NCBI GenBank assembly: GCA_030826885.1
Contig: JAUUDF010000042.1
Coordinates: 1-43,120 of the forward strand
Direction of reading: 5' to 3'
Length of the DNA: 43,120 bases
Source of the DNA: Sulfurovum sp.
GTDB taxonomy: Bacteria > Campylobacterota > Campylobacteria > Campylobacterales > Sulfurovaceae
Part shown: in pieces, positions 22,774 through 32,022 of the stretch
Numbering within the stretch: the first letter of the stretch is position 1
How the letters are laid out: every line of letters begins with the position of its first letter
Made by a program: the position numbers and the translations under genes
Notes under the pieces: model-generated
What the model was told of the DNA's origin: nothing
The model's input: the letters and a program-made list of their open reading frames with translations, nothing else
The model's database searches: none

Positions 22774-24570
22774 ATGGCTAAAAAATATATTGATGTAATG
22801 GATACTACCTTCAGAGACGGATTCCAGTCTGTTTTTGGAGGCCGTGTTCTCATGGATGATTTCTTTCCGGCAGTCGAAGCTGCCAAGCAGGCAGGTATTA
22901 CCCATTTTGAGTTTGGCGGCGGCGCGCGTTTTCAGTCGCTCTTTTTCTACCTTCAGGAGAATGCATTCGAAATGATGGACGGATTCCGCGAAATTGTAGG
23001 ACCTGATGCGAACCTTCAGGTACTCTCACGCGGTATCAACACCGTTATGCTCGATACGGGAAGCCGTGAAATGATCGACCTGTTTGCAAAAATGTTTGCC
23101 AAACACGGTACGACGACGGTCAGAAACTTCGATGCGCTCAATGATGTGAACAACCTCGAGTACTCTGCAGAGTGCATCAAAAAGCACGGCATGAACCATG
23201 AAGTGGTTGTTACGATGATGGATCTGCCTCCGGGATGTAAAGGTGCACATGATGTACCGTTCTATGAAAAAACTCTGAGAAACATTCTTGACAGCGGTAT
23301 TGAGTTCGATTCCGTCTGTTTCAAGGATGCTTCGGGTACAGCGAACCCGCACAAAGTTTATGAGACCATCGCAATGGCGAGAAAGCTGCTTGGAGAGAGT
23401 GTACACCTCAGACTGCATACGCATGAAACGGCAGGTGTCTCCGTAGCCTCCTATCTGGCAGCACTCGAAGCGGGGGCAAACGGTATTGACATGGCGGCAA
23501 GTCCGGTCAGCGGCGGTACCTCGCAGCCTGACATCCTGACAATGCTGCATGCAACAAAAGGAACCAACTACAACCTCGGTGATCTGAAACTTGATAAAAT
23601 CCTCAAGTATGAAGAGCGTCTCAAAGAGTGTCTGGCAGACTATATGATTCCGCCTGAAGCGACACAGGTTTCACCGCTTATTCCATTCTCACCAATGCCG
23701 GGTGGTGCATTGACAGCCAACACCCAGATGATGAGAGACAACGGTGATCTTGACAAGTTCGACGACGTGATCGCTGCGATGAAGGAAGTGGTTGAACGTG
23801 GCGGATACGGTACATCGGTCACACCTGTAAGCCAGTTCTACTGGCAGCAGGCATATGCGAATGTCATGTTTGGACCATGGAAGCAGATTGCACCGGGTTA
23901 CGGAAGAATGGTACTTGGCTACTTCGGTAAGACACCAGTCGAGCCTGATCCTGAGATTGTCAAACTTGCAAGTGAAAAACTCAAGCTTGATCCTACAACG
24001 GAAAATCCGCTCGATATAGCAGACAAAGATGAAAACAAGTCGATCGCACACTGGAAAAAGGTACTTGAAGAGGAAGGGCTCGAAACCAGTGAAGAGAACA
24101 TCTTCATCGCTGCGGCATGTGATCAGAAAGGTATTGCGTTCCTCAAGGGTGAATCACCGTTGATGGTAAGAAAAGGTAAACAAAAAGATTGTGGAGAAGA
24201 GAATATGGCAGGAAATTATACAGTAGTGGTTGATGGCAAGAAGTACAGTGTTCAGGTAGCAGAGGGTGATGCGGACATTCAAATTTCAGAAGCGGCACCT
24301 GCAGCGAGCGCACCTGCAGCAGCACCTTCCGCACCGGTGGCAGCAGGAGGAGCAGGAAGCATCGAGATTCACTCACAGACACCGGGTAACGTATGGAAAA
24401 TTTTGAAAAATCCGGGTGATGCTGTAGCTGAAGGTGAGGTAATCATGATTCTTGAAGCGATGAAGATGGAGATTGACATTGCTGCGCCTCAGGCAGGTAC
24501 AATCAAAACAATCAACGTCAATGTCAATGACGCGGTAGCGGATGGACAGCTTCTGGCGACAATGGAGTAA
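22774..24570 (+). CDS. oadA: Oxaloacetate decarboxylase alpha subunit (biotin protein)
   Basis: OadA moves the carboxyl group from oxaloacetate to biotin, and the beta subunit then releases CO2 with Na+ export. The protein is 598 residues. The carboxyltransferase TIM-barrel opens with [15 protein letters not shown], where homologues usually read DTTLRDGHQS. CFKDASG and [10 protein letters not shown] carry the metal- and biotin-site residues. A Pro/Ala linker ([20 protein letters not shown]) leads to the C-terminal biotinyl domain with EAMKMEI, the biotin Lys being the K in MKM. The ATG at 22774 was chosen over one 2 codons up. With the oadG and oadB neighbours, the decarboxylase reading is preferred over pyruvate carboxylase subunit B. 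Confidence 0.93.
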   Translation: MAKKYIDVMDTTFRDGFQSVFGGRVLMDDFFPAVEAAKQAGITHFEFGGGARFQSLFFYLQENAFEMMDGFREIVGPDANLQVLSRGINTVMLDTGSREMIDLFAKMFAKHGTTTVRNFDALNDVNNLEYSAECIKKHGMNHEVVVTMMDLPPGCKGAHDVPFYEKTLRNILDSGIEFDSVCFKDASGTANPHKVYETIAMARKLLGESVHLRLHTHETAGVSVASYLAALEAGANGIDMAASPVSGGTSQPDILTMLHATKGTNYNLGDLKLDKILKYEERLKECLADYMIPPEATQVSPLIPFSPMPGGALTANTQMMRDNGDLDKFDDVIAAMKEVVERGGYGTSVTPVSQFYWQQAYANVMFGPWKQIAPGYGRMVLGYFGKTPVEPDPEIVKLASEKLKLDPTTENPLDIADKDENKSIAHWKKVLEEEGLETSEENIFIAAACDQKGIAFLKGESPLMVRKGKQKDCGEENMAGNYTVVVDGKKYSVQVAEGDADIQISEAAPAASAPAAAPSAPVAAGGAGSIEIHSQTPGNVWKILKNPGDAVAEGEVIMILEAMKMEIDIAAPQAGTIKTINVNVNDAVADGQLLATME

Positions 24571-24572
24571 TC

Positions 24573-25922
24573 ATGAAGATAAAACATCTGTTACTCTCAA
24601 TTTTGTTTGCTTTTGCTTTTCTTGGAGGCACTCTACAGGCAAACGAACATGAGACGACGGCAAAACATTTTGCCACTCAGGAGGAGCTGATCGCCCAGGA
24701 GAAGGCGAGCTATCATCCAAAGAGTGTGACCGAACTCATTAGCAGCTTCTTTACGACGACCGGTCTTTATGCCATTTTGAACCCTAAAGAGGGTGTCAAG
24801 AACGGTCAGGGAAAAGAGATGAGCAAATTTGCACAGAGCTGGGGCCGTGTGATCATGTTCATCATTATTTTCATTCTCTTCTATCTGGCGATTGCAAAGG
24901 GGTTTGAGCCGCTGCTGCTGCTGCCTATTGCGTTTGGAGGACTGCTTGCCAACATCCCTGTTGCCAATATGTCTGGGCCTGACGGAATGCTTGGTATCAT
25001 CTACAATATGGGTATACACAACGAGTTTTTCCCGCTGCTCATTTTCATGGGTGTCGGTGCGATGACAGACTTCGGTCCGCTGTTGGCAAACCCTAAAACA
25101 GCACTGCTTGGCGGTGCCGCGCAGTTCGGTATTTTCGGATCGCTCGTAGGGGCAGCCGCACTTTCGCAGTATACCGGTATGGTTGATTTTACACTGAAAC
25201 AGTGCTCGGCGATCTCCATTATCGGTGGTGCCGATGGTCCGACATCCATTTTTATCGCTTCTGCACTGGCTCCTGAAATGCTTGGAGCCATTGCGGTCGC
25301 GGCATACTCTTACATGGCGCTTGTCCCGGTCATTCAGCCTCCCATCATGAAGGCACTGACCACAGAAGAAGAGCGTAAGATCGTTATGAAAACCGGTCGA
25401 AAAGTGCATAGACTTGAAAAGCTGATATTCCCTGTTGTGGTGATTATGATGATCGCACTGGTACTACCGGATGCGGCACCGCTGATGGGTGCATTTGCAT
25501 TCGGTAACTTTGCTAAAGAGTCGGGTGTTGTGGACAGACTGAGCAATGAAATGCAAAACTCACTCATCAATGTCGTTACCATTTTCCTTGGTTTCGGTGT
25601 AGGAATGACCCTGCAGGCAGACAAATTCCTGGTTGCCGAAACGCTGGGGATTATGGTCATTGGTCTGTTGGCATTCGCTGCCGGTACAGCTGCGGGTGTA
25701 TTGATGGCAAAAGTGATGAACAGACTCTCCGATGAGCCTATCAACCCGCTGATCGGTTCGGCAGGGGTCTCTGCCGTACCTATGGCGGCAAGGGTATCGA
25801 GCAAGGTAGGTTCGGAGTGCAAACCGGGCAATATTCTTCTCATGCATGCCATGGGACCGAATGTGGCAGGGGTTATCGGTTCTGCTGTTGCAGCCGGTGT
25901 ACTGCTGTCGATTTTTAAATAA
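24573..25922 (+). CDS. oadB: Oxaloacetate decarboxylase beta subunit (Na+ pump)
   Basis: The integral membrane subunit that decarboxylates carboxybiotin and moves Na+ out of the cell. The protein is 449 residues. It has an N-terminal signal-like helix ([18 protein letters not shown]), then about nine or more membrane segments. The Na+/carboxybiotin-site motif [15 protein letters not shown] holds the essential Asp, and [19 protein letters not shown] is the second conserved segment. It starts 2 bp after oadA. A hairpin follows (25931-25952). The extra about 90-residue N-terminal region with [15 protein letters not shown] is longer than in the Klebsiella protein. Confidence 0.94.
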   Translation: MKIKHLLLSILFAFAFLGGTLQANEHETTAKHFATQEELIAQEKASYHPKSVTELISSFFTTTGLYAILNPKEGVKNGQGKEMSKFAQSWGRVIMFIIIFILFYLAIAKGFEPLLLLPIAFGGLLANIPVANMSGPDGMLGIIYNMGIHNEFFPLLIFMGVGAMTDFGPLLANPKTALLGGAAQFGIFGSLVGAAALSQYTGMVDFTLKQCSAISIIGGADGPTSIFIASALAPEMLGAIAVAAYSYMALVPVIQPPIMKALTTEEERKIVMKTGRKVHRLEKLIFPVVVIMMIALVLPDAAPLMGAFAFGNFAKESGVVDRLSNEMQNSLINVVTIFLGFGVGMTLQADKFLVAETLGIMVIGLLAFAAGTAAGVLMAKVMNRLSDEPINPLIGSAGVSAVPMAARVSSKVGSECKPGNILLMHAMGPNVAGVIGSAVAAGVLLSIFK

Positions 25923-25930
25923 ATTAAAGA

Positions 25931-25952
25931 TAGAGCAAGGAATCTTGCTCTA
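25931..25952 (+). terminator. Hairpin after oadB
   Basis: TAGAGCAAG-GAAT-CTTGCTCTA is a perfect 9-bp stem 8 bp beyond the oadB stop, but it is followed by ATGATTCGG rather than a T run. It probably ends or processes the oadGAB transcript. Confidence 0.5.
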
Positions 25953-25965
25953 TGATTCGGCGCGC

Positions 25966-26007
25966 AAAGTATAAGTCAGTGAAAGTCTTTTTGCTGACTT
26001 ATGCTTT
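25966..26007. promoter_or_regulatory. Long inverted repeat in the pckA leader
   Basis: CAAAG-T-ATAAGTCAG pairs with CTGACTTAT-G-CTTTG around a T-rich loop, a 14-bp stem with one mismatch, 32-73 bp before the pckA start. It may be a bidirectional terminator, an operator or a leader structure for pckA. Confidence 0.5.
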
Positions 26008-26038
26008 GGCATAATATTTGACATAGAAAGAGGATACT

Positions 26039-27631
26039 ATGAGTACCAGAACGCCCAACGGACTTGACAAACTGGGATTGAAGGACATTAAAGATGTCTA
26101 TTACAATTTGAGTTATGATGAGTTGCAAGCGCATGAGATCAACAGAGGTGAATGCAAAATTTCAACTTCAGGCACAGCGATGTGCGATACCGGTATTTTT
26201 ACCGGTCGAAGTCCCAAAGATAAGTATTTTGTAGACCAGCCGCCTTCGAATGAGCATATTGCCTGGGGTGATGTGAACAGACCTATCAAAAAAGAGATCT
26301 ATGAAGAGCTGTTCGAGTTGACAAAAAATCAGCTTTCTGGAAAAAACATCTATGTCATGGATGTCTTTACCGGTGCGAGCAAAGAGAGCCGGCGTTCTAT
26401 CCGCTTTGTCACAGAGGTTGCGTGGCAGGCACATTTTGTTAAGAACATGTTTATCCGTCCTACCGAGGAGGAACTGGAGAATTTCGAACCGGATTTTACC
26501 GTTTACAATGCATGTAAAACGGTCGATGAGAAGTATAAGGAGCATGGACTCAACTCCGACGTTTTTGTTGTATTCAACATTGAAGAGAATATTTCCATCA
26601 TCGGCGGTACCTGGTATGGTGGAGAGATGAAGAAGGGTATCTTCTCCATGATGAACTACTGGCTGCCGCTGGAGGGTAAACTCTCAATGCACTGTTCTGC
26701 CAATGTGGGAAAAGAGGGAGATGTCTGTCTCTTCTTCGGCCTTTCTGGAACTGGTAAGACCACACTCTCTACCGATCCAAACCGTGCGCTTATCGGTGAT
26801 GATGAACACGGATGGGACGATAACGGTGTGTTCAACTTTGAGGGTGGATGTTACGCAAAGGTCATTAACCTTGATCCTAAATCAGAGCCTGAAATCTATG
26901 GTGCGATCACCAAAGACGCTCTGCTTGAAAATGTGGTAGCGGACGAGAACGGAAACGTTGACTATGCAGATGATTCCAAAACGGAAAATACCCGTGTATC
27001 CTACCCTATAGAACATATCAAAAACCACAAAGATAATCTGCAGGCGGGTCATCCGAAGAATATTATTTTCCTTACAGCGGATGCCTTTGGTGTACTGCCT
27101 CCGGTAAGCAAGCTGACCAAAGAGCAGGCAATGTACTACTTCCTGAGCGGATACACTGCAAAAGTAGCGGGTACCGAGCGTGGGATTACCGAACCTGTAG
27201 CAACCTTCTCGGCCTGTTTCGGTGAAGCGTTCCTGCCGCTACATCCGACAGTCTATGCCGAACTGCTTGGCAAGAAGATCGATGAGCATGGCGTCAATGT
27301 CTACCTTGTCAATACGGGATGGACAGGCGGACCGTACGGTGTGGGCAAACGTATGAGCATCAAAGATACCCGTGCCTGCATCGATGGTATTCTTAACGGC
27401 TCCATAAACGATGCAGAGTTTGAAACATTGCCGACATTCAATCTTCAAATACCTAAAGCACTCGACGGTGTACAGGACAACACTGTACTCAACCCAAGAA
27501 ATACTTGGTCGGATAAAGCAGAGTATGATGCAAGCTTGGCAAAACTGGCAAAAATGTTCCAGGAAAACTTCCATCGCTACGATGACAAAGGCGGAGAGTT
27601 CGATTTCGCTTCGGCAGGTCCCCAGCTTTAA
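26039..27631 (+). CDS. pckA: Phosphoenolpyruvate carboxykinase (ATP)
   Basis: PckA converts oxaloacetate and ATP to PEP, CO2 and ADP, the entry to gluconeogenesis. The protein is 530 residues, normal for the ATP-type enzyme. [13 protein letters not shown] is the P-loop, [19 protein letters not shown] the segment before it, and [21 protein letters not shown] the metal/phosphate loop. [11 protein letters not shown] near residue 58 binds substrate. Together with oadGAB upstream this places oxaloacetate, pyruvate and PEP interconversion in one locus. A terminator follows at 27638-27667. Confidence 0.97.
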   Translation: MSTRTPNGLDKLGLKDIKDVYYNLSYDELQAHEINRGECKISTSGTAMCDTGIFTGRSPKDKYFVDQPPSNEHIAWGDVNRPIKKEIYEELFELTKNQLSGKNIYVMDVFTGASKESRRSIRFVTEVAWQAHFVKNMFIRPTEEELENFEPDFTVYNACKTVDEKYKEHGLNSDVFVVFNIEENISIIGGTWYGGEMKKGIFSMMNYWLPLEGKLSMHCSANVGKEGDVCLFFGLSGTGKTTLSTDPNRALIGDDEHGWDDNGVFNFEGGCYAKVINLDPKSEPEIYGAITKDALLENVVADENGNVDYADDSKTENTRVSYPIEHIKNHKDNLQAGHPKNIIFLTADAFGVLPPVSKLTKEQAMYYFLSGYTAKVAGTERGITEPVATFSACFGEAFLPLHPTVYAELLGKKIDEHGVNVYLVNTGWTGGPYGVGKRMSIKDTRACIDGILNGSINDAEFETLPTFNLQIPKALDGVQDNTVLNPRNTWSDKAEYDASLAKLAKMFQENFHRYDDKGGEFDFASAGPQL

Positions 27632-27637
27632 GACTGC

Positions 27638-27667
27638 AGAAGATATGCATGGCATATCTTCTTTTTC
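27638..27667 (+). terminator. Rho-independent terminator after pckA
   Basis: AGAAGATATGC-ATG-GCATATCTTCT is an 11-bp perfect stem followed by TTTT and sits 7 bp after the pckA stop. Confidence 0.85.
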
Positions 27668-27769
27668 TCACCCAATTCTTTCATTTAGACAAATTTGTTC
27701 TTATTGTATTCTAAGCAAGATAGTGTATAGTTACATTTTAATTTACCTATTTATGATGAAGGATAACAC

Positions 27770-27973
27770 ATGGCAGTCAATTACAATAAAATACGCAGTT
27801 TTTGCCGGGCATTTAGAATTATTCTGGGAAGCGGTTTGATTATTGCCGCTTTTCTCATTGACGCAGAATGGTCAAAATGGCTCTATTTGGGGATCATTCC
27901 TCTTGTTGCGGGTATAGCCAACTTCTGTCCGCTCTGTATGATTACCAAAAAGTGTGACCTTCCTGAAAACTGA
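27770..27973 (+). CDS. Small DUF2892 (YgaP-like) membrane protein
   Basis: The protein is 67 residues. Two hydrophobic segments (FRIILGSGLIIAAFLI and LYLGIIPLVAGIANF) are followed by CPLC, the DUF2892 end motif. Function unknown; relatives often accompany rhodanese or stress genes. AAGGATAACAC precedes the ATG. A T-rich terminator hairpin follows. Confidence 0.85.
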   Translation: MAVNYNKIRSFCRAFRIILGSGLIIAAFLIDAEWSKWLYLGIIPLVAGIANFCPLCMITKKCDLPEN

Positions 27974-27984
27974 TTATTTTACAC

Positions 27985-28015
27985 AGGGACAAATGCGACT
28001 TTTGTCCCTTTTTTC
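27985..28015 (+). terminator. Rho-independent terminator after the DUF2892 gene
   Basis: AGGGACAAA-TGCGACT-TTTGTCCCT with a following T6 run, 12 bp after the stop codon. A strong canonical terminator. Confidence 0.88.
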
Positions 28016-28066
28016 TTCTTCCGATTTTGTGTATAATGCGGCAAAAATTTCAAGGATGCCACTATA

Positions 28067-29395
28067 ATGGATAAGCTAAGGCACTATATTCAAACGCATA
28101 GCGAAGAGGAGCTGCACCCCTCTGAGATCGCCAATCTGCTCAAAGATATGAGCGATGCCCATTTTGATGAGGCGCTCAAGTCCCTTCCAAAAGAGCTGAT
28201 TGCCGATGTCGCGCTTGAACTTCCAGATCGTTATTTTGGTGATGTTGTTGAGAACTTTACGCCCGAGGAGATCGCAGAGTCTCTTTCTGAGATGGAGTCG
28301 GATGATCAGACGGACTTCATTCAGGAGCTTGAGGAGCACGACGATTCCAAAGCGAAAGAGGTTTTTGCGCAGCTTGACAAGGAAGACCAGAAAGATATTC
28401 TTAAGCTAAAGCAGTATGAAGAGGATGAAGCCGGTGCCTATATGCAGGTGGAGGTCTACTCGGCAAAGCTGGACCAGAAGGTCTCCGATGTCATCAAAGA
28501 GTTCGCCAGCCTCAAACGCAGCGGAGAGCTTGAAAACATCAACTATCTGTTCGTGACGGATGAAGACGGCTATTTGCGTTACGGTGTCGGACTGGATGAT
28601 CTGATCGTTTTCGATCCAGACAAAACACTGCGTGAGAATATTCAGGAGAACCCTGAAAAGTTCAAGCCGATCATTGGACATGACCATGATAATATCAAAG
28701 AGATAGTCCAAAAGTTTCAGGAGTACGATCTTAACTCCATGCCAATTGTCGATACCTACGGCAAACTGCTCGGACGTATTACTTCGGATGACATCTACGA
28801 CCTTATCAGTGAACACGCGACGGATCAGATGTACCATCTTGCTGGGGTCAGTGACGATGCGGAAGAGGATGATGACCTCATTAAAGCGGGGAAAGCCCGT
28901 GCCATCTGGCTTGGTATCAATCTTCTTACAGCAATTGCTGCCTCTTTGGTGATTGGGCTTTTCGAAAGTACGCTGCAAAGTTACGTTGCACTGGCCGTAC
29001 TCATGCCCATTGTCGCATCAATGGGAGGCAATGCGGGAACGCAGTCGCTGACGGTTGTTGTTCGTCAGCTTGCACTTGGGGAGATAGCGAAGCATGATGC
29101 CTTCAGGACGATCAAAAAGGAGGTATTGCTTTCACTGGCAAACGGGCTGCTTTTTGCAGTAGTGATCGGTGTGATTGCAGCCATTTGGTTTGACAAAGGG
29201 ATGTTGGGCGTGGTCATCGCGCTGGCGATGGTCATCAATCTGCTCAGTGCCGGATTCTTTGGTTCTGTCATTCCTCTGGCACTGAAAAAGTTTGGTATTG
29301 ACCCGGCCATCGGAAGTACGGTTATTTTGACGACCGTAACCGATATTGTCGGCTTCTTTGCATTTTTGGGTCTTGCGACCGTCATTTTACTTTAA
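28067..29395 (+). CDS. mgtE: Magnesium transporter MgtE
   Basis: The protein is 442 residues. The N-terminal superhelical MgtE_N domain (about 1-120) and two CBS domains (about 125-255; for example NINYLFVTDEDGYL and LNSMPIVDTYGKLLGRIT) act as the cytoplasmic Mg2+ sensor. Five membrane helices follow, with the pore signature MPIVASMGGNAGTQSL. MgtE is a Mg2+ channel closed by its sensor when internal Mg2+ is high. A TATAAT (28032-28037) lies 29 bp before the ATG. The CNNM/CorC-like gene follows 15 bp on, so both are likely one cation operon. Confidence 0.95.
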   Translation: MDKLRHYIQTHSEEELHPSEIANLLKDMSDAHFDEALKSLPKELIADVALELPDRYFGDVVENFTPEEIAESLSEMESDDQTDFIQELEEHDDSKAKEVFAQLDKEDQKDILKLKQYEEDEAGAYMQVEVYSAKLDQKVSDVIKEFASLKRSGELENINYLFVTDEDGYLRYGVGLDDLIVFDPDKTLRENIQENPEKFKPIIGHDHDNIKEIVQKFQEYDLNSMPIVDTYGKLLGRITSDDIYDLISEHATDQMYHLAGVSDDAEEDDDLIKAGKARAIWLGINLLTAIAASLVIGLFESTLQSYVALAVLMPIVASMGGNAGTQSLTVVVRQLALGEIAKHDAFRTIKKEVLLSLANGLLFAVVIGVIAAIWFDKGMLGVVIALAMVINLLSAGFFGSVIPLALKKFGIDPAIGSTVILTTVTDIVGFFAFLGLATVILL

Positions 29396-29410
29396 AAGGA
29401 TATATCAGCT

Positions 29411-30463
29411 ATGGACTTGTTGGTCATTTATTTTTTGGGAGCGGTAATCGTCTCATTTGTCTGTTCTGTGCTCGAATCGGTACTGCTTTCGGTAACCATG
29501 CCGTTTATTTCGGTATTGGAAAAAGAGAAACCCTCTGCAGGAGAACTGTTAAAACAGCATAAACACAACATCAACAAATCAATCGCTTCGATTCTCATTC
29601 TGAATACCGTCGCCAATACGGTAGGTGCAGCGGCAGTCGGTGCACAGGCAGAAAGAGTGTTCGGTTCGGGTGCGCTCTTCTGGGTGTCTGCCATTTTGAC
29701 GTTTGCCATTCTCTTTTTCGGTGAGATCATTCCCAAAACAATCGGAGCGACCTATTGGAAACAGTTAGCGCCGATGGCGGCATATTTTATCCGTTTTTTC
29801 ATCTGGCTTACCTATCCGATTATTCTCATAACGCTTTTTGTCACCAACCGCATACAAAAAGGTGATGAGGGACACAGTCTAAGCAAGGAAGAACTGTTGG
29901 AGAGTGCCCTTCTAAGTGAAGATGAAGGGGTTCTTGACGAACAGGAGTCCGATATTATCGAGAACATTCTCAAACTCGATGATATCAAGGTGCAGGATAT
30001 TCTTACACCGCGCAGCGTTATGTTTGCACTTGAAGGGAACCGCACTATTTCCGATATTATCAAAAACGAACCCGATATTTTCAAATATTCACGTATCCCG
30101 GTCTATGACGGTAACATTGAGAATATTACGGGGATAATACTGACCAAACAGCTTTTCTCTCAGGCACTCAAGGATGACAGTGTTGAGTTGAAAACGATAC
30201 AAAAGGACATTTACCGTATCAATGAGCAGGTACCGGTTTCCTGGGCGCTTGATCTGTTTATTGAGAAGAAAGAGCATATGTTCCTTGTACTCGACAAGTA
30301 CGATCAGGTCGAGGGGATCGTGACACTGGAAGATTGTGTAGAGACTATTCTTGGTGTAGAGATCGTCGATGAGAGTGATGCGCATGTCGATATGCGTGAA
30401 CTTGCAAAGCTTAAGATGCGCCTGCAGCGTAAACGTCAGGAGAAAGATCTGAACCTGCACTAA
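29411..30463 (+). CDS. CNNM/CorC-family transporter (DUF21 plus CBS pair)
   Basis: The protein is 350 residues. The N-terminal DUF21 membrane domain (about 1-150) includes LVIYFLGAVIVSFVCSVLES and GEIIPKTIG, the family signature. A CBS pair follows (about 190-320; KYSRIPVYDGNIENITGII and VEGIVTLEDCVETILG). Only a short tail follows, with no CorC_HlyC domain. Relatives export or sense Mg2+ or other divalent cations. It lies directly behind mgtE. Often misannotated as hemolysin. Confidence 0.9.
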   Translation: MDLLVIYFLGAVIVSFVCSVLESVLLSVTMPFISVLEKEKPSAGELLKQHKHNINKSIASILILNTVANTVGAAAVGAQAERVFGSGALFWVSAILTFAILFFGEIIPKTIGATYWKQLAPMAAYFIRFFIWLTYPIILITLFVTNRIQKGDEGHSLSKEELLESALLSEDEGVLDEQESDIIENILKLDDIKVQDILTPRSVMFALEGNRTISDIIKNEPDIFKYSRIPVYDGNIENITGIILTKQLFSQALKDDSVELKTIQKDIYRINEQVPVSWALDLFIEKKEHMFLVLDKYDQVEGIVTLEDCVETILGVEIVDESDAHVDMRELAKLKMRLQRKRQEKDLNLH

Positions 30464-30474
30464 GCAGATGGGGT

Positions 30475-31374
30475 TCAGTCTGACTCTTTTTTCTCTTTTC
30501 CTTCTGCAATGATCTTTTCAAGCCTTATAATCTCCTGAGAGCCGTCATAGAGTATATTGGGATCGGGTGTCAAATCGAGAGTCTGTGACTTTCCTTCATA
30601 CTCGATGGAGGAGAGGATGTGCTTGATGACATTGATCCGTGCTTTCTTTTTGGAATTGGAGTCGACAATGGTCCATGGTGCCACCTCTGTATGTGAGGCC
30701 AGCAGCATGGAATAGTTGGCGACAGTATAGTTGTCCCAAAGCTCTTGTGCTTTCATGTCAATTGGAGAGATTTTATAGTGTTTAAGCGGATTGGTTTTGC
30801 GTTCTTCAAAACGTTTTGCCTGCTCCTCTTTGGAGACGGAGAGGTAGAACTTGATAAGCTTGGTACCAGAGCCTGTGATCATTTCTTCATAAAAAGGTAC
30901 TTCATGCAGGAAACGTGAATGTTCCTCTTCGCTGCAGAATCCCATGACCGGTTCGACGCCCGCACGGTTGTACCAGCTTCTGTCAAAAAGAACAATCTCT
31001 CCGCCACTTGGCAGATGTGTCGTATAGCGCTGGAAGTACCATTGGGTCTTTTCGACATCTGATGGTTTGTTGAGGGCAACGACTCTTGTTCCCCGTGGAT
31101 TGAGGTGTTCGATGATACGCTTGATGGTGCTTCCCTTGCCTGCAGCATCACGTCCCTCAAAAATAATAAGTAGCTTGAGACCATTCTCTTTGACATGGTT
31201 TTGCAGTTTGAGAAGCTCCATCTGCAGCAGCTTGAGCTCTTTTTCATACTCAACCGTACTTTTTTTCTTCCATACGGGAACACGTGCTTTTTTACCGCTT
31301 TTGTACCGTTTTTCCTCTTCCTTGCATCTTTCCATACATTTTACGATGATCTTTTCAGACTCTTTTCTACCCAT
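30475..31374 (-). CDS. ppk2: Polyphosphate kinase 2 family protein
   Basis: The protein is 299 residues. Walker A reads FEGRDAAGKGST, the lid region RVVALNKPSDVEKTQWYFQRY in part (key PSDVEKTQWYFQRY), and Walker B DRSWYNRAGVEPVMG, all diagnostic of PPK2. Such enzymes use polyphosphate to phosphorylate GDP or ADP. A basic N-terminal extension (KSGKKARVPVWKKK) may bind the polyanion. It is a one-domain (class I type) PPK2. AGGAAAG precedes the ATG. The DUF3617 gene lies directly upstream, 9 bp away in the same direction. Confidence 0.92.
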   Translation of the reverse strand: MGRKESEKIIVKCMERCKEEEKRYKSGKKARVPVWKKKSTVEYEKELKLLQMELLKLQNHVKENGLKLLIIFEGRDAAGKGSTIKRIIEHLNPRGTRVVALNKPSDVEKTQWYFQRYTTHLPSGGEIVLFDRSWYNRAGVEPVMGFCSEEEHSRFLHEVPFYEEMITGSGTKLIKFYLSVSKEEQAKRFEERKTNPLKHYKISPIDMKAQELWDNYTVANYSMLLASHTEVAPWTIVDSNSKKKARINVIKHILSSIEYEGKSQTLDLTPDPNILYDGSQEIIRLEKIIAEGKEKKESD

Positions 31375-31383
31375 TTTTCTTTC

Positions 31384-31818
31384 CTACTGTTGTGTACATT
31401 CGCCGATATATCGGCCTGTCATTTTGTTAGTAATTTTTATGGTTCCCGTTCCCGGATTTGTTACGACCGCATGACTGATACCTTCAAAGCTGTCTCCCCT
31501 GTAGGTGATTTCACCTTTGATCTCGGCAGGACCCTCTCCGGTACACTTCATCTCCCATTTGAGTGTATTCCCGCTGAGTTCCTGTTTGGTGATTTTACAT
31601 TTTTGCTGATCTTCTTTTTTTTGGGGAATCATTTTTTGTTTTGTCAGACACTGCCGATGGGTAAAGGGAGGTACCTGCATCTGTACAGGCATTCCTTCCA
31701 TCTTGACGGTCGTAACAGTTTCCCATAACCCTTCATGAAGATTGATTTCGTTACCCATGGCAGTTGTAGCTGTCAATGTGCCTGCAGCCATAATAGCTGA
31801 GAAATATCTTTTCAACAT
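31384..31818 (-). CDS. DUF3617 periplasmic protein
   Basis: The protein is 144 residues from the ATG at 31818, with AAGGAG 7 bp upstream; a TTG two codons earlier is less likely. It has a signal peptide (YFSAIMAAGTLTATTAMG). The mature part begins EINLHEGLWETVTTVKMEGMP, the DUF3617 signature, followed by RQCLTKQ and KCKITKQELSGNTLKWEMKC with a conserved Cys pattern. Function unknown. PPK2 follows 9 bp downstream and may be co-transcribed. Confidence 0.85.
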   Translation of the reverse strand: MLKRYFSAIMAAGTLTATTAMGNEINLHEGLWETVTTVKMEGMPVQMQVPPFTHRQCLTKQKMIPQKKEDQQKCKITKQELSGNTLKWEMKCTGEGPAEIKGEITYRGDSFEGISHAVVTNPGTGTIKITNKMTGRYIGECTQQ

Positions 31819-31892
31819 ATTCAACTCCTTTATTGCTTCTGCTGCTGTTTGTCTTTTTGGAAAGACACCTATTATTAATTATAGCGCGTCTG

Positions 31893-31911
31893 CCATATTT
31901 TTACAATATGG
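31893..31911. promoter_or_regulatory. Perfect palindrome in the divergent region before the DUF3617 gene and helicase
   Basis: CCATATT-TTTAC-AATATGG has perfect 7-bp arms. It lies between two divergent genes (starts at 31818 and 32023), about 60 bp ahead of a TATAAT at 31974-31979. It may be an operator. Confidence 0.35.
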
Positions 31912-32022
31912 AAATATGATCCAAATCCCGAAATAGAAATTCACATTGGAAGAATGCTATTGCAAGATTTGGGTATAATCGCATTTAAGATAGAATGATA
32001 CTACATAAACAAAAGGATCAGT

